A DNA stretch of 64,000 bases from Flintibacter sp. KGMB00164. GTDB taxonomy: Bacteria > Bacillota > Clostridia > Oscillospirales > Oscillospiraceae. The notes under the pieces are model-generated. The model was given only the letters and a program-made list of their open reading frames with translations. It had not been told where the DNA came from and did not search any database. A program made the position numbers and the translations under genes. Where the stretch lies: contig NZ_CP044227.1 in assembly GCF_008727735.1 (NCBI RefSeq), positions 620,001-684,000 on the forward strand, given 5' to 3'. Shown piece by piece: positions 1 through 8,469 of this stretch; within the stretch, counting starts at the first letter, position 1; each line of letters starts with the position of its first letter.

Positions 1-501
1 GATGAAGATGCGGTGGTCTGCGTAGACGTGGGTCAGAACCAGATTTTTGCCTGCAAGTACCTGCCTCAGAAGCAGGGGCGGCTGCTGACCAGCGGCGGCC
101 TGGGCACCATGGGCTACGCCCTGCCCGCCGCCATTGGAGCTAAAGTGGCGGCGCCGGAGAAGCAGACGGTCGTTGTGTGCGGCGACGGCTCCTTCCAGAT
201 GGCTATGAATGAGCTCTCCGCCATCCGCTGTGCCGATATGGACATAAAGATCGTCCTGATGCGCAACCATATGCTGGGTTTGGTCCATCAGATCCAGTGC
301 AGCGCCCCCTACCACGGTCCCTTCGGAGTGGCTCTGGACGGCTCTCCGGATTTTGAGACCATTGCCGCCGCCTACGGGATTCCCAGCCTGCTGGCCAACG
401 ACGAGGAGAAGCTGGATGAGGTCTTGGATCAGTTCCTGAACACCAAGGGGTGCTGCCTGCTGATCTGTGAGGTCCACCCCGACGTGGGCACCAACGACTG
501 A
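1..501 (+). CDS. Acetohydroxyacid synthase large subunit homolog, 3' part only
   Basis: C-terminal 166 codons of a thiamine-diphosphate enzyme of the acetolactate synthase family; the gene starts before the window. The reading frame is open from base 1. The segment is the TPP/Mg-binding domain: a GGLGTMGYALPAAIGAK stretch, then GDGS followed about 27 residues later by the closing Asn of the cofactor motif (here RN instead of the usual NN). At 292-294, where biosynthetic enzymes carry the Trp of the RQWQ motif, this copy has Ile (HQIQ). That Trp favours 2-ketobutyrate in known enzymes, so substrate preference may differ. It is followed after 16 bases by a small-subunit gene, so the two probably form one holoenzyme. 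Family assignment is firm; calling it a biosynthetic IlvB is less certain because of these substitutions. Confidence 0.85.
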   Translation, partial: DEDAVVCVDVGQNQIFACKYLPQKQGRLLTSGGLGTMGYALPAAIGAKVAAPEKQTVVVCGDGSFQMAMNELSAIRCADMDIKIVLMRNHMLGLVHQIQCSAPYHGPFGVALDGSPDFETIAAAYGIPSLLANDEEKLDEVLDQFLNTKGCCLLICEVHPDVGTND

Positions 502-517
502 GAAAGGGGGAGAAGTG

Positions 518-1003
518 ATGAAACAGACGATTTCCGTTCTGGTAGAAAACCGGGCAGGCGTGCTGAACCGAATTACCGGACTTTTCTCCCGCCGGGCGTT
601 TAATATCGACTCCCTGGCTGTGGGTGTCACCGATGACCCCACCATCTCCCGCATTACCATTATTGTGGACAGCGGAAACAACGTGGTGGAGCAGGTAGAA
701 AAGCAGCTCAACAAGCTCATTGAGGTCATCAAGGTCCGGACTCTGGAGGAGAACAACCTTATTGGCCGGGAACTGATGATTTTAAAGGTAAATGCCAACA
801 ACAAGACCCGCCAGGACATCATGACCATCTGTGAGATCATGGGGGCTAAGGTGGCGGATATTTCTCCCACCTCCCTGACCATGGAGCTGTCTGACACTCC
901 CGACCGTCTGGATACCTTCCAGTCTATGATGCGCCCCTTCTCCATCTTGGAGGTGGCCCGCACCGGTGTGATTGCAGTACAAAAAGGTGGAGGAAAAATT
1001 TAA
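518..1003 (+). CDS. ilvN: Acetolactate synthase small (regulatory) subunit, copy 1
   Basis: A 161-residue protein with an N-terminal ACT domain (about residues 3-75, including the ENRAGVLNRITGLFSRR stretch typical of valine-binding small subunits) and the ALS small-subunit C-terminal domain (about 85-158). It activates the catalytic subunit and gives feedback inhibition by branched-chain amino acids. The ATG at 518 has an AGAAAGGGGGAGAAG ribosome site; an in-frame upstream start at 467 would overlap the preceding gene and is unlikely. It lies directly downstream of the first large-subunit gene and 110 bases before the second. Length is normal for IlvH/IlvN proteins. Confidence 0.9.
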   Translation: MKQTISVLVENRAGVLNRITGLFSRRAFNIDSLAVGVTDDPTISRITIIVDSGNNVVEQVEKQLNKLIEVIKVRTLEENNLIGRELMILKVNANNKTRQDIMTICEIMGAKVADISPTSLTMELSDTPDRLDTFQSMMRPFSILEVARTGVIAVQKGGGKI

Positions 1004-1029
1004 GTTCCTTTTCTCGTGAGAAAAGGAAC
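1004..1029 (+). repeat. Perfect inverted repeat between ilvN copy 1 and ilvB
   Basis: GTTCCTTTTCTC at 1004-1015 and GAGAAAAGGAAC at 1018-1029 form a 12-bp perfect dyad with almost no loop. It starts immediately after the stop codon. It lacks a clean poly-T tail (AACCAAAAG follows), so a strong intrinsic terminator is doubtful. It may be an RNA-stability hairpin or one copy of a dispersed palindromic element. Confidence 0.6.
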
Positions 1030-1113
1030 CAAAAGAGCTTTGTGTAAAACCTTGTTTTGCCTCTTCCGCTTTGAAGGAGAAAAACACGTTCCTGTATTTT
1101 AGGAGTTGAATCT

Positions 1114-2817
1114 ATGAAAATCAGAGCCACTCAGGCCATCATGGAGTGCCTGCTGGAGCAGGAGGTGGACACCGTCTTCGGCTATCCCGGCGGAACCATC
1201 CTGAATCTCTATGATGAACTGTATAATTATCAAGATAAAATACGTCATGTATTGACTGCTCACGAGCAGGGAGCCTCCCACGCCGCTGACGGCTACGCCC
1301 GCTCTACCGGAAAGGTGGGAGTGTGCTTTGCCACCAGCGGCCCCGGAGCCACCAATCTGACTACCGGCATCGCTACCGCCTACATGGACTCCTCCCCTGT
1401 GGTGTTCATCACCTGCAACGTCAGTGAGAACCTGCTGGGCAAGGACTCCTTCCAGGAGGTAGACATCACCGGTATTGCCATGCCCATCACCAAGGCCACC
1501 TATCTAGTCCGGGATCCCCAGACCATCCCCGACGTGATGCGCCAGGCCTTTGCTGTGGCGGCCACCGGCCGGCCCGGCCCGGTGCTTATCGACTTTTTGA
1601 AGAATGTCACCTTCCTCAACGCCATGATCGACTATGAGTTCATCCCCTGGACCAAGAACCGCTCCACCAACAGCATCCGGGAACTGGCGGTGAACCACGG
1701 TCTGAAGGCGCCCGAGCCCGACCTGGGAGATATCGACAAGCTGGTGGATATGATTGCTCAGGCGGAGCGCCCGCTGATCATCTGCGGCGGCGGCGTGGTT
1801 CGGGGCCGGGCGGATAAACAGTTCCGGGAATTTGCCGAGAAGTTGGACGCGCCGGTGGCCATCACGGTCATGGGCGGCGGCGGCTTCCCCGGTGCTCATC
1901 CCCTCACCACTGGTATGATCGGCATGCACGGCTCCCAGGCCAGTAATGTGGCCTGCAATGAGTGCGACTTGCTTATCGCGGTGGGCTGCCGGTTCTCCGA
2001 TCGAGTGGCTCTCCAGCCGGAGAGCTTCGCTAGCCAAGCCAAGATCGTACATATCGATATTGACCGCTCTGAGATCGATAAAAACGTACTTACCGACCAC
2101 CACATCGTGGGTTCTGCCAAGCGGGTGCTGGAGCTGCTCAATGAGCGTCTGCCCCAGTACAGCCATCCGGAGTGGAAGGCGCATATTCTCCCCCTGCGGG
2201 AGAAGCAGCCGGTGGAAGACGGCGATAAGCTTACCCCCGGTCAGATCCTGGATGCCATCCAGAAGGCGGTGCCCCACGATACCATCGTGGCCACCGACGT
2301 GGGCCAGCATCAGATGTGGTCCATCCAGCACTTCCACTTTGAGTATCCCGGCCAGCTGCTGACTTCCGGCGGATTTGGTACCATGGGCTTTGGCCTGGGC
2401 GCGGCGATCGGCGCCAAGATGGGCAACCCCGACAAGGTAGTGGTCCACACCACCGGCGACGGCTGCTTCCGTATGAACTGCCATGAGCTGGCCACCGTGC
2501 AGCACTATAACCTGCCCATTATCACCGTTGTATTCAATAACGGAACTCTGGGCATGGTTCGTCAGTGGCAGCACCTCATTTATAACGAGCATTATTCCCA
2601 GACCACCCTGGACCGGGGACCCGACTTTGTCAAGTTGGCCGAGGCCTATGGGTTGAAGGGCAAGCGGGTTACAAACCGTGCCGAGATGGAGGCCGCCCTT
2701 CAGGAGGCCCTCTCCTGCGGCTGCGGCTATGTGATCGACTGCCAGATTGATATGGACGAGATGGTACGGCCCATGGTGGCCGGCGGCGCCCACATCACCG
2801 ACTTTTTGCTTAAGTAA
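1114..2817 (+). CDS. ilvB: Acetolactate synthase large subunit, biosynthetic type
   Basis: A 567-residue TPP-dependent enzyme that condenses two pyruvates to 2-acetolactate, or pyruvate with 2-ketobutyrate to 2-aceto-2-hydroxybutyrate: the first shared step of valine, leucine and isoleucine synthesis. The order is N-terminal pyrimidine-binding domain (catalytic Glu in TAHEQGASHAADGYAR), central FAD-fold domain, and C-terminal TPP domain with GDG at about residue 448 and NN about 28 residues later. The RQWQ motif with its Trp (about residue 485) is intact, unlike the partial copy at the start of the window. The ATG has an AGGAG site 7 bases upstream. The next small-subunit gene begins 12 bases after the stop, so the pair is one transcription unit with ilvC. 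Confidence 0.95.
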   Translation: MKIRATQAIMECLLEQEVDTVFGYPGGTILNLYDELYNYQDKIRHVLTAHEQGASHAADGYARSTGKVGVCFATSGPGATNLTTGIATAYMDSSPVVFITCNVSENLLGKDSFQEVDITGIAMPITKATYLVRDPQTIPDVMRQAFAVAATGRPGPVLIDFLKNVTFLNAMIDYEFIPWTKNRSTNSIRELAVNHGLKAPEPDLGDIDKLVDMIAQAERPLIICGGGVVRGRADKQFREFAEKLDAPVAITVMGGGGFPGAHPLTTGMIGMHGSQASNVACNECDLLIAVGCRFSDRVALQPESFASQAKIVHIDIDRSEIDKNVLTDHHIVGSAKRVLELLNERLPQYSHPEWKAHILPLREKQPVEDGDKLTPGQILDAIQKAVPHDTIVATDVGQHQMWSIQHFHFEYPGQLLTSGGFGTMGFGLGAAIGAKMGNPDKVVVHTTGDGCFRMNCHELATVQHYNLPIITVVFNNGTLGMVRQWQHLIYNEHYSQTTLDRGPDFVKLAEAYGLKGKRVTNRAEMEAALQEALSCGCGYVIDCQIDMDEMVRPMVAGGAHITDFLLK

Positions 2818-2829
2818 GGAGGCGGGGAT

Positions 2830-3396
2830 ATGAAAAAGACCTTTGATACCGAAAAGAAGCTCTATACCCTGTCCCTGCTGGTCCAGGATATTCCCGGTGT
2901 GCTGAGCCAGGTGGCCCGGCTGTTCTCCCGCAAGGGTTATAACATCGAGTCCATCGTCTCCGGCGAGACCAGCCAGCCCGGGGTGACCCGTATTACCATC
3001 GTCATCCTGGGGGATGAGCTGATGGTCAATCAAATCGCCGCCCAGTGCCGCAAGCTGATTCCCGTCATGGTGGTAAAGATCCTAGACGAGGAGACCTCCA
3101 TCCAGCGGGAATTCGCCATGATCAAGGTCAAGGCGGTGGATCGCAACGCCCGGGACGAGGTGATCCAGATGGCCAACATCTTCCGCGCCAACATCATTGA
3201 TGTCAGCCGGGAAACCCTCACTGTGGCTATCTTTGGAGATAAGAACAAGACCAGCGCCCTCATTGACCTGCTGGATGACTTCGGCATCCTGGAGATGGCG
3301 AAGACGGGCACCCTGGCCATTGAGCGGGGCCGCAGCTCCATCTATGACGACAACAAGCTGCGGGAAGAGTATAACTACGGCAAAAACGTACTGTAA
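2830..3396 (+). CDS. ilvN: Acetolactate synthase small (regulatory) subunit, copy 2
   Basis: A 188-residue ACT-domain protein (ACT at about residues 11-85, with IPGVLSQVARLFSRKGYNIES; C-terminal ALS small-subunit domain at about 95-170). It is about 27 residues longer than copy 1, with a short extra N-terminus and a charged C-terminal tail. It presumably partners the ilvB immediately upstream (12-base gap, AAGGAGG ribosome site). The two small subunits are clearly different sequences, so this is not a recent duplication. Confidence 0.92.
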   Translation: MKKTFDTEKKLYTLSLLVQDIPGVLSQVARLFSRKGYNIESIVSGETSQPGVTRITIVILGDELMVNQIAAQCRKLIPVMVVKILDEETSIQREFAMIKVKAVDRNARDEVIQMANIFRANIIDVSRETLTVAIFGDKNKTSALIDLLDDFGILEMAKTGTLAIERGRSSIYDDNKLREEYNYGKNVL

Positions 3397-3468
3397 CGTC
3401 AATTCCACAGGCCGGACGGTCTGTTTGAAATTGGAATATATTTTATTTATAAAAAGGAGTGTACGATC

Positions 3469-4488
3469 ATGGCTAAGATGTATTATGCCAAGGACTGTGA
3501 CATCAACTATCTCAACGGGAAGAAGATCGCTATTATCGGCTACGGTTCCCAGGGTCACGCTCACGCCCTGAACCTGAAGGATTCCGGCTGCGATGTGTGT
3601 GTGGGTCTGCGTGAGGGCTCCAAGAACTGGAAGAACGCCGAGGAGGCCGGTCTGAAGGTTATGTCCATTTCTGAGGCTGCCAAGTGGGGCGACATCGTGA
3701 TGATGCTCATCAACGACGAGGTCCAGGCTGACGTGTACAAGCGTGACATCGCCCCCAACCTGGAGGAGGGCAACGCTCTGGCTTTTGCCCACGGCTTCAA
3801 CATCCGCTATCAGCAGATCGTGCCTCCCAAGGGCGTGGACGTGTTCATGGCTGCCCCCAAGGGCCCCGGCCACACTGTCCGTTCCACCTATGTCAACGGC
3901 AAGGGCGTGCCCTGCCTGGTGGCCGTGGAGCAGAACGCCACTGGTGATGCCATGAAGATCGCTCTGGCCTACATCGCCGGCATCGGCGGCGCCCGCGCCG
4001 GTATCATGGAGACCACCTTCCACGACGAGACCGAGACCGACCTGTTCGGTGAGCAGGCTGTTCTGTGCGGCGGCGTGGTAGATCTGATGCGCTGTGGCTT
4101 CGAGACCCTGGTGGAGGCCGGTTACGAGCCTGAGAACGCCTACTTCGAGTGCATCCACGAGATGAAGCTGATCATCGACCTGATCAACAAGGGCGGCGTG
4201 GCTGCCATGAACTACTCCATCTCCGATACCGCGGAGTTCGGTGAGTATGTCTCCGGTCCCCGTGTTCTGCCTTACGAGGAGACCAAGAAGAACATGAAGG
4301 CGGTTCTCTCCGACATCCAGGACGGCACCTTTGCCGGCAAGTGGATCGCCGAAAACAAGAACGGCCGTACCTTCTTCAACTCCAAGCGTGCCCAGCTGGC
4401 CAAGCACCAGATGGAGATCGTGGGCGAGGAGTTGCGTAAGAACATGCTCTGGGGCGACGACAAGGATCTGGACACCGCTTCCAACTAA
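3469..4488 (+). CDS. ilvC: Ketol-acid reductoisomerase
   Basis: A 339-residue class I (short) enzyme that isomerises and reduces acetolactate to 2,3-dihydroxyisovalerate using a nicotinamide cofactor and two Mg2+. The N-terminal Rossmann domain carries [10 protein letters not shown] at about residue 24 and the cofactor-selecting loop [15 protein letters not shown]. The knotted C-terminal domain has the metal-ligand stretches [11 protein letters not shown] and ECIHEMKL. Codon use is very biased, which suggests high expression. It follows ilvN after 72 bases with an AAAAAGGAG ribosome site. A strong terminator follows, closing the ilv operon. Confidence 0.97.
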   Translation: MAKMYYAKDCDINYLNGKKIAIIGYGSQGHAHALNLKDSGCDVCVGLREGSKNWKNAEEAGLKVMSISEAAKWGDIVMMLINDEVQADVYKRDIAPNLEEGNALAFAHGFNIRYQQIVPPKGVDVFMAAPKGPGHTVRSTYVNGKGVPCLVAVEQNATGDAMKIALAYIAGIGGARAGIMETTFHDETETDLFGEQAVLCGGVVDLMRCGFETLVEAGYEPENAYFECIHEMKLIIDLINKGGVAAMNYSISDTAEFGEYVSGPRVLPYEETKKNMKAVLSDIQDGTFAGKWIAENKNGRTFFNSKRAQLAKHQMEIVGEELRKNMLWGDDKDLDTASN

Positions 4489-4510
4489 TTTAGTTCCATA
4501 CCAAAATGAT

Positions 4511-4540
4511 CCCCCGGCAAACGCCGGGGGACCATTTTTT
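4511..4540 (+). terminator. Intrinsic terminator after ilvC
   Basis: An 8-bp GC stem CCCCCGGC/GCCGGGGG (4511-4518 with 4523-4530) with an AAAC loop, followed by a T-run at 4535-4540. Confidence 0.9.
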
Positions 4541-4545
4541 ATCTG

Positions 4546-5472
4546 TTACCAACCATGGGTCAATGCTATCATAGCGCCCAAAGACACCAAACAGCTGACT
4601 GCAAACCAAGCATGGACCAGCAGCATCCCGCCGGAAGCAAAGGCGGCCTTGTAATCTGCTTTTTGAGCACCGATGCAGCGCAGAACCTGTCGAATCTGGA
4701 AGAGGGGAGAAGGGCTGCCCTGCTGCTTAAGACGCAGGCACAGATACAGAAGGGGAAGAAGAATGAGAACCATGGAGCAGAAGAAGAATCCCTGTCCATA
4801 GGGCAATCCGGTCCGGGCCGACAGAAGGGCATGCAGGCGCAGGGACTGTTGAAACAGAACGTTGTCCAACAGATGGACCAGAAAGGGAAGTGCGATCGTT
4901 CCAGTTTTCAGGTAGAGGTATCCGGTGAGAATACCAAAGGGAAATGCATAGAGTGCCTGGGGAAGATTCCCATGAAAGAAGGCAAATAGATAGGCGGAGA
5001 CTAGGATGGCAAAAGTGTGGCCGTAGGGGGACAAATAGGCGCAGTAAAAGCGGCGAAACATGAATTCTTCCCCAAGCGCGGCGGGGATAAGCAGCCAGAG
5101 ATTCGGAAGAAAATCCGGCGGAAAATCTTGTGCAAGGATTTGGAAGGTTGGTCCGCCCAGACCAACAGACAGAACCGCTGTTGTAATCAGCAGGCAGATG
5201 CCATAGCCCAGCACGGCCCAGGCAATCCAGTGTTCTGGGGTGCCAGATGGACGCATAGGATTCGGCTTCTTTGGAAGCGGGCCCAGCAGGAGCCATGCAG
5301 GCAGGAGAAATGCCAGCAGCCGCAGAGCATAGATTAGTGGCGTGGAGAGAAAATAGGAAACATTTTGTTCCATCCAATTGTAGATGGGCGAACATGCGGC
5401 CATTAGGATGATACAAAGGAGCAGAACCGCTCCCATGCGGCTGGTTACTTGGGAAATGGGACGCAGTTTCAT
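4546..5472 (-). CDS. CPBP-family intramembrane glutamic endopeptidase
   Basis: A 308-residue polytopic membrane protein of the CPBP (Abi/CAAX-like) protease family. Catalytic motifs are all present: EExxxR in GEEFMFRR (about residues 135-140), FxxxH in FAFFHG (about 167), and HxxxN in HLLDN (about 200-204). About eight hydrophobic segments can be seen. The start is set at 5472, where GGAGGTG lies 6 bases upstream; an upstream in-frame start at 5547 would run through the promoter. Substrate is unknown; relatives include bacteriocin self-immunity proteins and prenyl-protein proteases. It is monocistronic, convergent with ilvC, and has two matching palindromes over its promoter and leader. Confidence 0.85.
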   Translation of the reverse strand: MKLRPISQVTSRMGAVLLLCIILMAACSPIYNWMEQNVSYFLSTPLIYALRLLAFLLPAWLLLGPLPKKPNPMRPSGTPEHWIAWAVLGYGICLLITTAVLSVGLGGPTFQILAQDFPPDFLPNLWLLIPAALGEEFMFRRFYCAYLSPYGHTFAILVSAYLFAFFHGNLPQALYAFPFGILTGYLYLKTGTIALPFLVHLLDNVLFQQSLRLHALLSARTGLPYGQGFFFCSMVLILLPLLYLCLRLKQQGSPSPLFQIRQVLRCIGAQKADYKAAFASGGMLLVHAWFAVSCLVSLGAMIALTHGW

Positions 5473-5486
5473 GGAATGCACCTCCG

Positions 5487-5504
5487 GGTTTATAAAAATA
5501 AACC
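5487..5504. promoter_or_regulatory. Palindromic operator candidate, copy 1
   Basis: GGTTTATAAAAATAAACC is a perfect 6-6-6 palindrome in the leader of the CPBP gene, just upstream of its ribosome site. Confidence 0.55.
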
Positions 5505-5518
5505 TATCACTCGATTGA

Positions 5519-5536
5519 AGTTTATCATAATAAACC
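5519..5536. promoter_or_regulatory. Palindromic operator candidate, copy 2
   Basis: AGTTTATCATAATAAACC matches copy 1 in both arms with one mismatch and lies exactly 32 bp away (about three helical turns), overlapping the -10 region of the CPBP promoter. The shared RGTTTA-N6-TAAACC pattern and spacing suggest a dimeric repressor. Confidence 0.55.
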
Positions 5537-5547
5537 TTCTGCGTCAA
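5519..5547 (-). promoter_or_regulatory. Sigma-A promoter of the CPBP gene
   Basis: On the minus strand TTGACG, a 17-base spacer, then TAAACT. The -10 lies inside the second palindrome. Confidence 0.5.
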
Positions 5548-5551
5548 TGAA

Positions 5552-5587
5552 AACAGGCGCCAAAGAAATCCTTCTTTGGCGCCTGTT
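5552..5587 (-). terminator. Terminator of the FadR-type regulator
   Basis: A 16-bp perfect stem (5552-5567 with 5572-5587) and 4-base loop; on the minus strand it ends in GTTTTC. Confidence 0.8.
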
Positions 5588-5611
5588 CCATGTATATTCC
5601 TTTTTGGAGGA

Positions 5612-6289
5612 TTACTCCTCTAACTCCATCTCATCCATGGCGTGACGCATGTGGATGGCCATGGCGTACTCCGCACCCTGTGCATCCCCCTTACGGAAAA
5701 AGTCCATGAGCATGGCGTGATCCTGCAAAGTGACCTGGGCCAGCTCCTCGGCGTGTTCTCCGGCAGAGATGGCCTCCTCCACCGCCTGGTTGATGATGGG
5801 CAGCAGGCGCACCATGAACTCGTTGTGGGTGGAGCGGACAATGGCGGTGTGGAAGGCCCGGTCGGCCCGGGTGCGGTCCTCACCCGAGCGGATGCAGGCG
5901 GCCACCGCTTCCCCCTTGGCCAGGATGTCAGCGCGCTCCTCCTGGGTGGCCCGACGGCAGGCCAGGGCGGCGGCCTGAGGCTCAAAGATGGCCCGCAGTT
6001 CAAATAGATCACGCAGGCGGCCCTTTACGCCATTTAACCGGTCAAACCCGAAGTCCTCGATCTCCTCCACCTGAGGGGAGACAAAGGTGCCTTTACCCCG
6101 GCGTACCTCCAGCACGCCCTGGGCACACAGGGAGCGGATGGCCTCCCGCAGAGTGGCCCGGCTCACCCCCAGCTCCTGGGACAGCTCCACTTCGTTGGGC
6201 AGCTTATCTCCAGGCTGGAGGCGCTTTTCCGCCACAATCTGGTCATAGAGTGCGGCAGCAGCCTGCTGCCAGCGGTTTTTTCGTTCCAT
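5612..6289 (-). CDS. GntR-family (FadR subfamily) transcriptional regulator
   Basis: A 225-residue regulator with an N-terminal winged helix (about residues 5-75; LPNEVELSQELGVSRATLREAIRS region and the wing RRGKGTFV) and a C-terminal all-helical FCD ligand-binding domain (about 90-215). Such proteins are usually repressors released by small carboxylic acids. The start at 6289 has AGGAGGG upstream; an in-frame ATG at 6304 is possible but less well placed. It is divergent from ilvD, whose promoter carries a sequence fitting the FadR-subfamily operator, so ilvD is a likely target. Confidence 0.88.
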   Translation of the reverse strand: MERKNRWQQAAAALYDQIVAEKRLQPGDKLPNEVELSQELGVSRATLREAIRSLCAQGVLEVRRGKGTFVSPQVEEIEDFGFDRLNGVKGRLRDLFELRAIFEPQAAALACRRATQEERADILAKGEAVAACIRSGEDRTRADRAFHTAIVRSTHNEFMVRLLPIINQAVEEAISAGEHAEELAQVTLQDHAMLMDFFRKGDAQGAEYAMAIHMRHAMDEMELEE

Positions 6290-6316
6290 AGGGCCCTCCT
6301 GCATCCAAAATGGTCC

Positions 6317-6345
6317 TTGACATTCGTATTCCTATCTTATACTAT
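6317..6345 (+). promoter_or_regulatory. Sigma-A promoter of ilvD
   Basis: TTGACA (6317-6322), 17-base spacer, TACTAT (6340-6345). Confidence 0.75.
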
Positions 6346-6346
6346 A

Positions 6347-6376
6347 TAGTCAGACAATGCAATAGAAATCAGACAA
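6347..6376. promoter_or_regulatory. FadR/GntR-type operator at the ilvD transcription start
   Basis: TAGTCAGACAA (6347-6357) fits the known subfamily pattern TNGTNNNACNA. The half TCAGACAA is repeated 19 bases downstream at 6369-6376. Its position at the expected +1 would suit repression by the divergent regulator. Confidence 0.5.
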
Positions 6377-6406
6377 CTGATTTTGCTTTTGAGGAGGTAC
6401 TTCATT

Positions 6407-8068
6407 ATGCGCTCTGACGTCATCAAGAAAGGGGCTCCCGCCGCCCCCAACCGTTCCCTGCTTTACGCCCTGGGCTACACCAAGGAGGAGCTGGAGCGGC
6501 CCCTCATCGGCGTGGTCTGTTCCTATAACGAGATCGTTCCCGGTCACATGAACCTGGACAAGATCGCCGAGGCCGTCAAGGCCGGCATCCGGGCCGCCGG
6601 CGGTACCCCCGTGGAGTTTCCCGCCATCGCCGTGTGCGACGGCATCGCCATGGGCCATGTGGGCATGAAGTACTCCCTGGTCACCCGTGATCTGATCGCC
6701 GACTCCACCGAGGCCATGGCCATGGCCCATCAGTTTGACGGCCTGGTCATGATCCCCAACTGCGACAAGAACGTTCCCGGCCTGCTGATGGCTGCCGCCC
6801 GGGTGAATATCCCCACCATCTTCGTCTCCGGCGGTCCTATGATGGCCGGTACCATGAATGACGGCCGCCGCACCTGCCTGAGCCACATGTTTGAGGCGGT
6901 AGGCTCCTACTACGCCGGCAAGCTGGACGAGGCGGGCCTGGAGGAGTACGAGAACAATGCCTGCCCCACCTGCGGCTCCTGCTCCGGCATGTATACCGCA
7001 AACTCCATGAACTGCCTCACCGAGGCCATCGGTATGGGTCTGCGGGGCAACGGCACCATTCCCGCCGTGTGGTCCGCCCGGCTGCGCCTGGCCAAGCACG
7101 CCGGTATGCAGATCATGGAGCTGGTGGAGAAGGACATCCGTCCCCGGGATATCATGACTGAGGCCGCCTTCCACAACGCCGAGACTATCGATATGGCTCT
7201 GGGCTGCTCCACCAATACCATGCTCCACCTGCCCGCCATCGCCCACGAGTGCGGCATCGAGCTCAGCTTCGATATGGCCAATGAGATTTCTGACAAGACT
7301 CCCAACCTGTGCCACCTGGCTCCCGCCGGCGACACCTACATGGAGGACCTGGAGCGGGCCGGCGGTGTATACGCGGTCATGGCCGAGCTGGCCAAAGCCG
7401 GTCTGCTGGATACCAGCCTGATGACCTGCACCGGCAAGACCATTGCCGAAAACCTGGAGGGCGTGGTCAACCGGAACCCCGAGCTCATCCGTCCCATTGA
7501 AAATCCCTACTCCAAGACCGGCGGCATCGCAGTCCTCAAGGGCAACCTGGCTCCCGACGGCTGTGTGGTGAAGCAGTCTGCCGTGGCCCCAGAGATGATG
7601 GTCCACGAGGGTCCCGCCCGGGTGTTTGACTCTGAGGAGGATGCCATCCAGGCCATCTACGCCGGTAAGATCGTGGCCGGTGACGTGGTAGTCATCCGCT
7701 ACGAGGGCCCCAAGGGCGGCCCCGGCATGCGTGAGATGCTCAACCCCACCTCCGCCATTGCGGGCATGGGTCTGGATAAGGACGTGGCCCTCATCACCGA
7801 CGGCCGCTTCTCCGGCGCCACCCGCGGCGCATCTATTGGCCATGTCTCCCCTGAGGCGGCCTCCGGCGGCCCCATCGGCCTGGTGGAGGAGGGTGATCTC
7901 ATTGCCATCGATATCCCCGCCCATACCATTACTCTGAAGGTAGACGAGGCCACCCTGGCTGCCCGGAAGGCCAAGTGGGTCTGCCCCGAGCCAAAGATCA
8001 AGACCGGCTACCTGGCCCGGTACGCCAAGCTGGTTTCCTCTGCGGATAAGGGAGCCATTCTGGAGTAA
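6407..8068 (+). CDS. ilvD: Dihydroxy-acid dehydratase
   Basis: A 553-residue iron-sulfur enzyme that dehydrates 2,3-dihydroxyisovalerate and 2,3-dihydroxy-3-methylvalerate to the 2-oxo acids, the third common step of branched-chain amino acid synthesis. Cluster and metal-ligand cysteines lie in PNCDKNVPG and in [18 protein letters not shown]; the conserved C-terminal stretch [21 protein letters not shown] is intact. Length is standard. The start at 6407 follows GAGGAGG by 8 bases. It is separated from the rest of the ilv operon by the CPBP and regulator genes and has its own promoter and terminator. Confidence 0.97.
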   Translation: MRSDVIKKGAPAAPNRSLLYALGYTKEELERPLIGVVCSYNEIVPGHMNLDKIAEAVKAGIRAAGGTPVEFPAIAVCDGIAMGHVGMKYSLVTRDLIADSTEAMAMAHQFDGLVMIPNCDKNVPGLLMAAARVNIPTIFVSGGPMMAGTMNDGRRTCLSHMFEAVGSYYAGKLDEAGLEEYENNACPTCGSCSGMYTANSMNCLTEAIGMGLRGNGTIPAVWSARLRLAKHAGMQIMELVEKDIRPRDIMTEAAFHNAETIDMALGCSTNTMLHLPAIAHECGIELSFDMANEISDKTPNLCHLAPAGDTYMEDLERAGGVYAVMAELAKAGLLDTSLMTCTGKTIAENLEGVVNRNPELIRPIENPYSKTGGIAVLKGNLAPDGCVVKQSAVAPEMMVHEGPARVFDSEEDAIQAIYAGKIVAGDVVVIRYEGPKGGPGMREMLNPTSAIAGMGLDKDVALITDGRFSGATRGASIGHVSPEAASGGPIGLVEEGDLIAIDIPAHTITLKVDEATLAARKAKWVCPEPKIKTGYLARYAKLVSSADKGAILE

Positions 8069-8075
8069 TCCTTTC

Positions 8076-8109
8076 AGCCCCGCTGTTTTGTCGAAACAGT
8101 GGGGCTTTT
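8076..8109 (+). terminator. Terminator after ilvD
   Basis: AGCCCCGCTGTTT pairs with AAACAGTGGGGCT (8094-8106), followed by TTT. Confidence 0.8.
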
Positions 8110-8129
8110 CTGTGCATTGGGACGACCTG

Positions 8130-8158
8130 TCATAAGCGTGCCATCCCCCTCGTATACT
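8130..8158 (+). promoter_or_regulatory. Possible sigma-E (mother-cell) promoter of yabP
   Basis: TCATAAG (8130-8136), 14-base spacer, CGTATACT (8151-8158). This approximates the sigma-E pattern (KMATATT, N14-15, CATACANT). yabP is sigma-E dependent in Bacillus; the match here is imperfect. Confidence 0.4.
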
Positions 8159-8184
8159 GGCAAAAAGGAAATGAGGTGGCGCGT

Positions 8185-8469
8185 ATGGAATACAGTGGAC
8201 TGCCCAATCAGGTGGCCCACCACATTCTTTTGGAGGGACGGGAACAGCTTACCGTCTCCGGTGTGGAGGAAGTGGAGAGCTTTGATGAAAATACCATCGT
8301 CATGCTCACGGTTAAAGGGACTTTGGTAGTACGGGGAGAGGATCTGCATATTGAAAAGCTGTCTCTGGACGGGGGAGACCTGAAGGTGGAAGGAACCGTG
8401 GACTCCCTGTCCTATGAGGACGCAGGCCGGGAGCGGGTGGGGCTGTTTGCCCGGCTGCTGGGCGGATGA
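8185..8469 (+). CDS. yabP: Sporulation protein YabP
   Basis: A 94-residue YabP/YqfC-family protein (VKGTLVVRGEDLHIEKLSLDGGDLKVEGTV is the recognisable core). It is needed for spore cortex formation and works with YabQ. The ATG at 8185 follows GAGGTGG by 5 bases; an in-frame GTG at 8176 is an alternative. Its stop overlaps the start of yabQ (ATGA), which indicates translational coupling. The order yabP-yabQ-divIC-S1 protein is the same as in Bacillus. Confidence 0.9.
   Translation: MEYSGLPNQVAHHILLEGREQLTVSGVEEVESFDENTIVMLTVKGTLVVRGEDLHIEKLSLDGGDLKVEGTVDSLSYEDAGRERVGLFARLLGG

Noticed and set aside
1504..3033. A 509-codon minus-strand frame opposite ilvB
   Set aside because: Shadow frame without family features.
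6350..7924. A 524-codon minus-strand frame opposite ilvD
   Set aside because: Gly/His-rich shadow of ilvD; ilvD is unambiguous.
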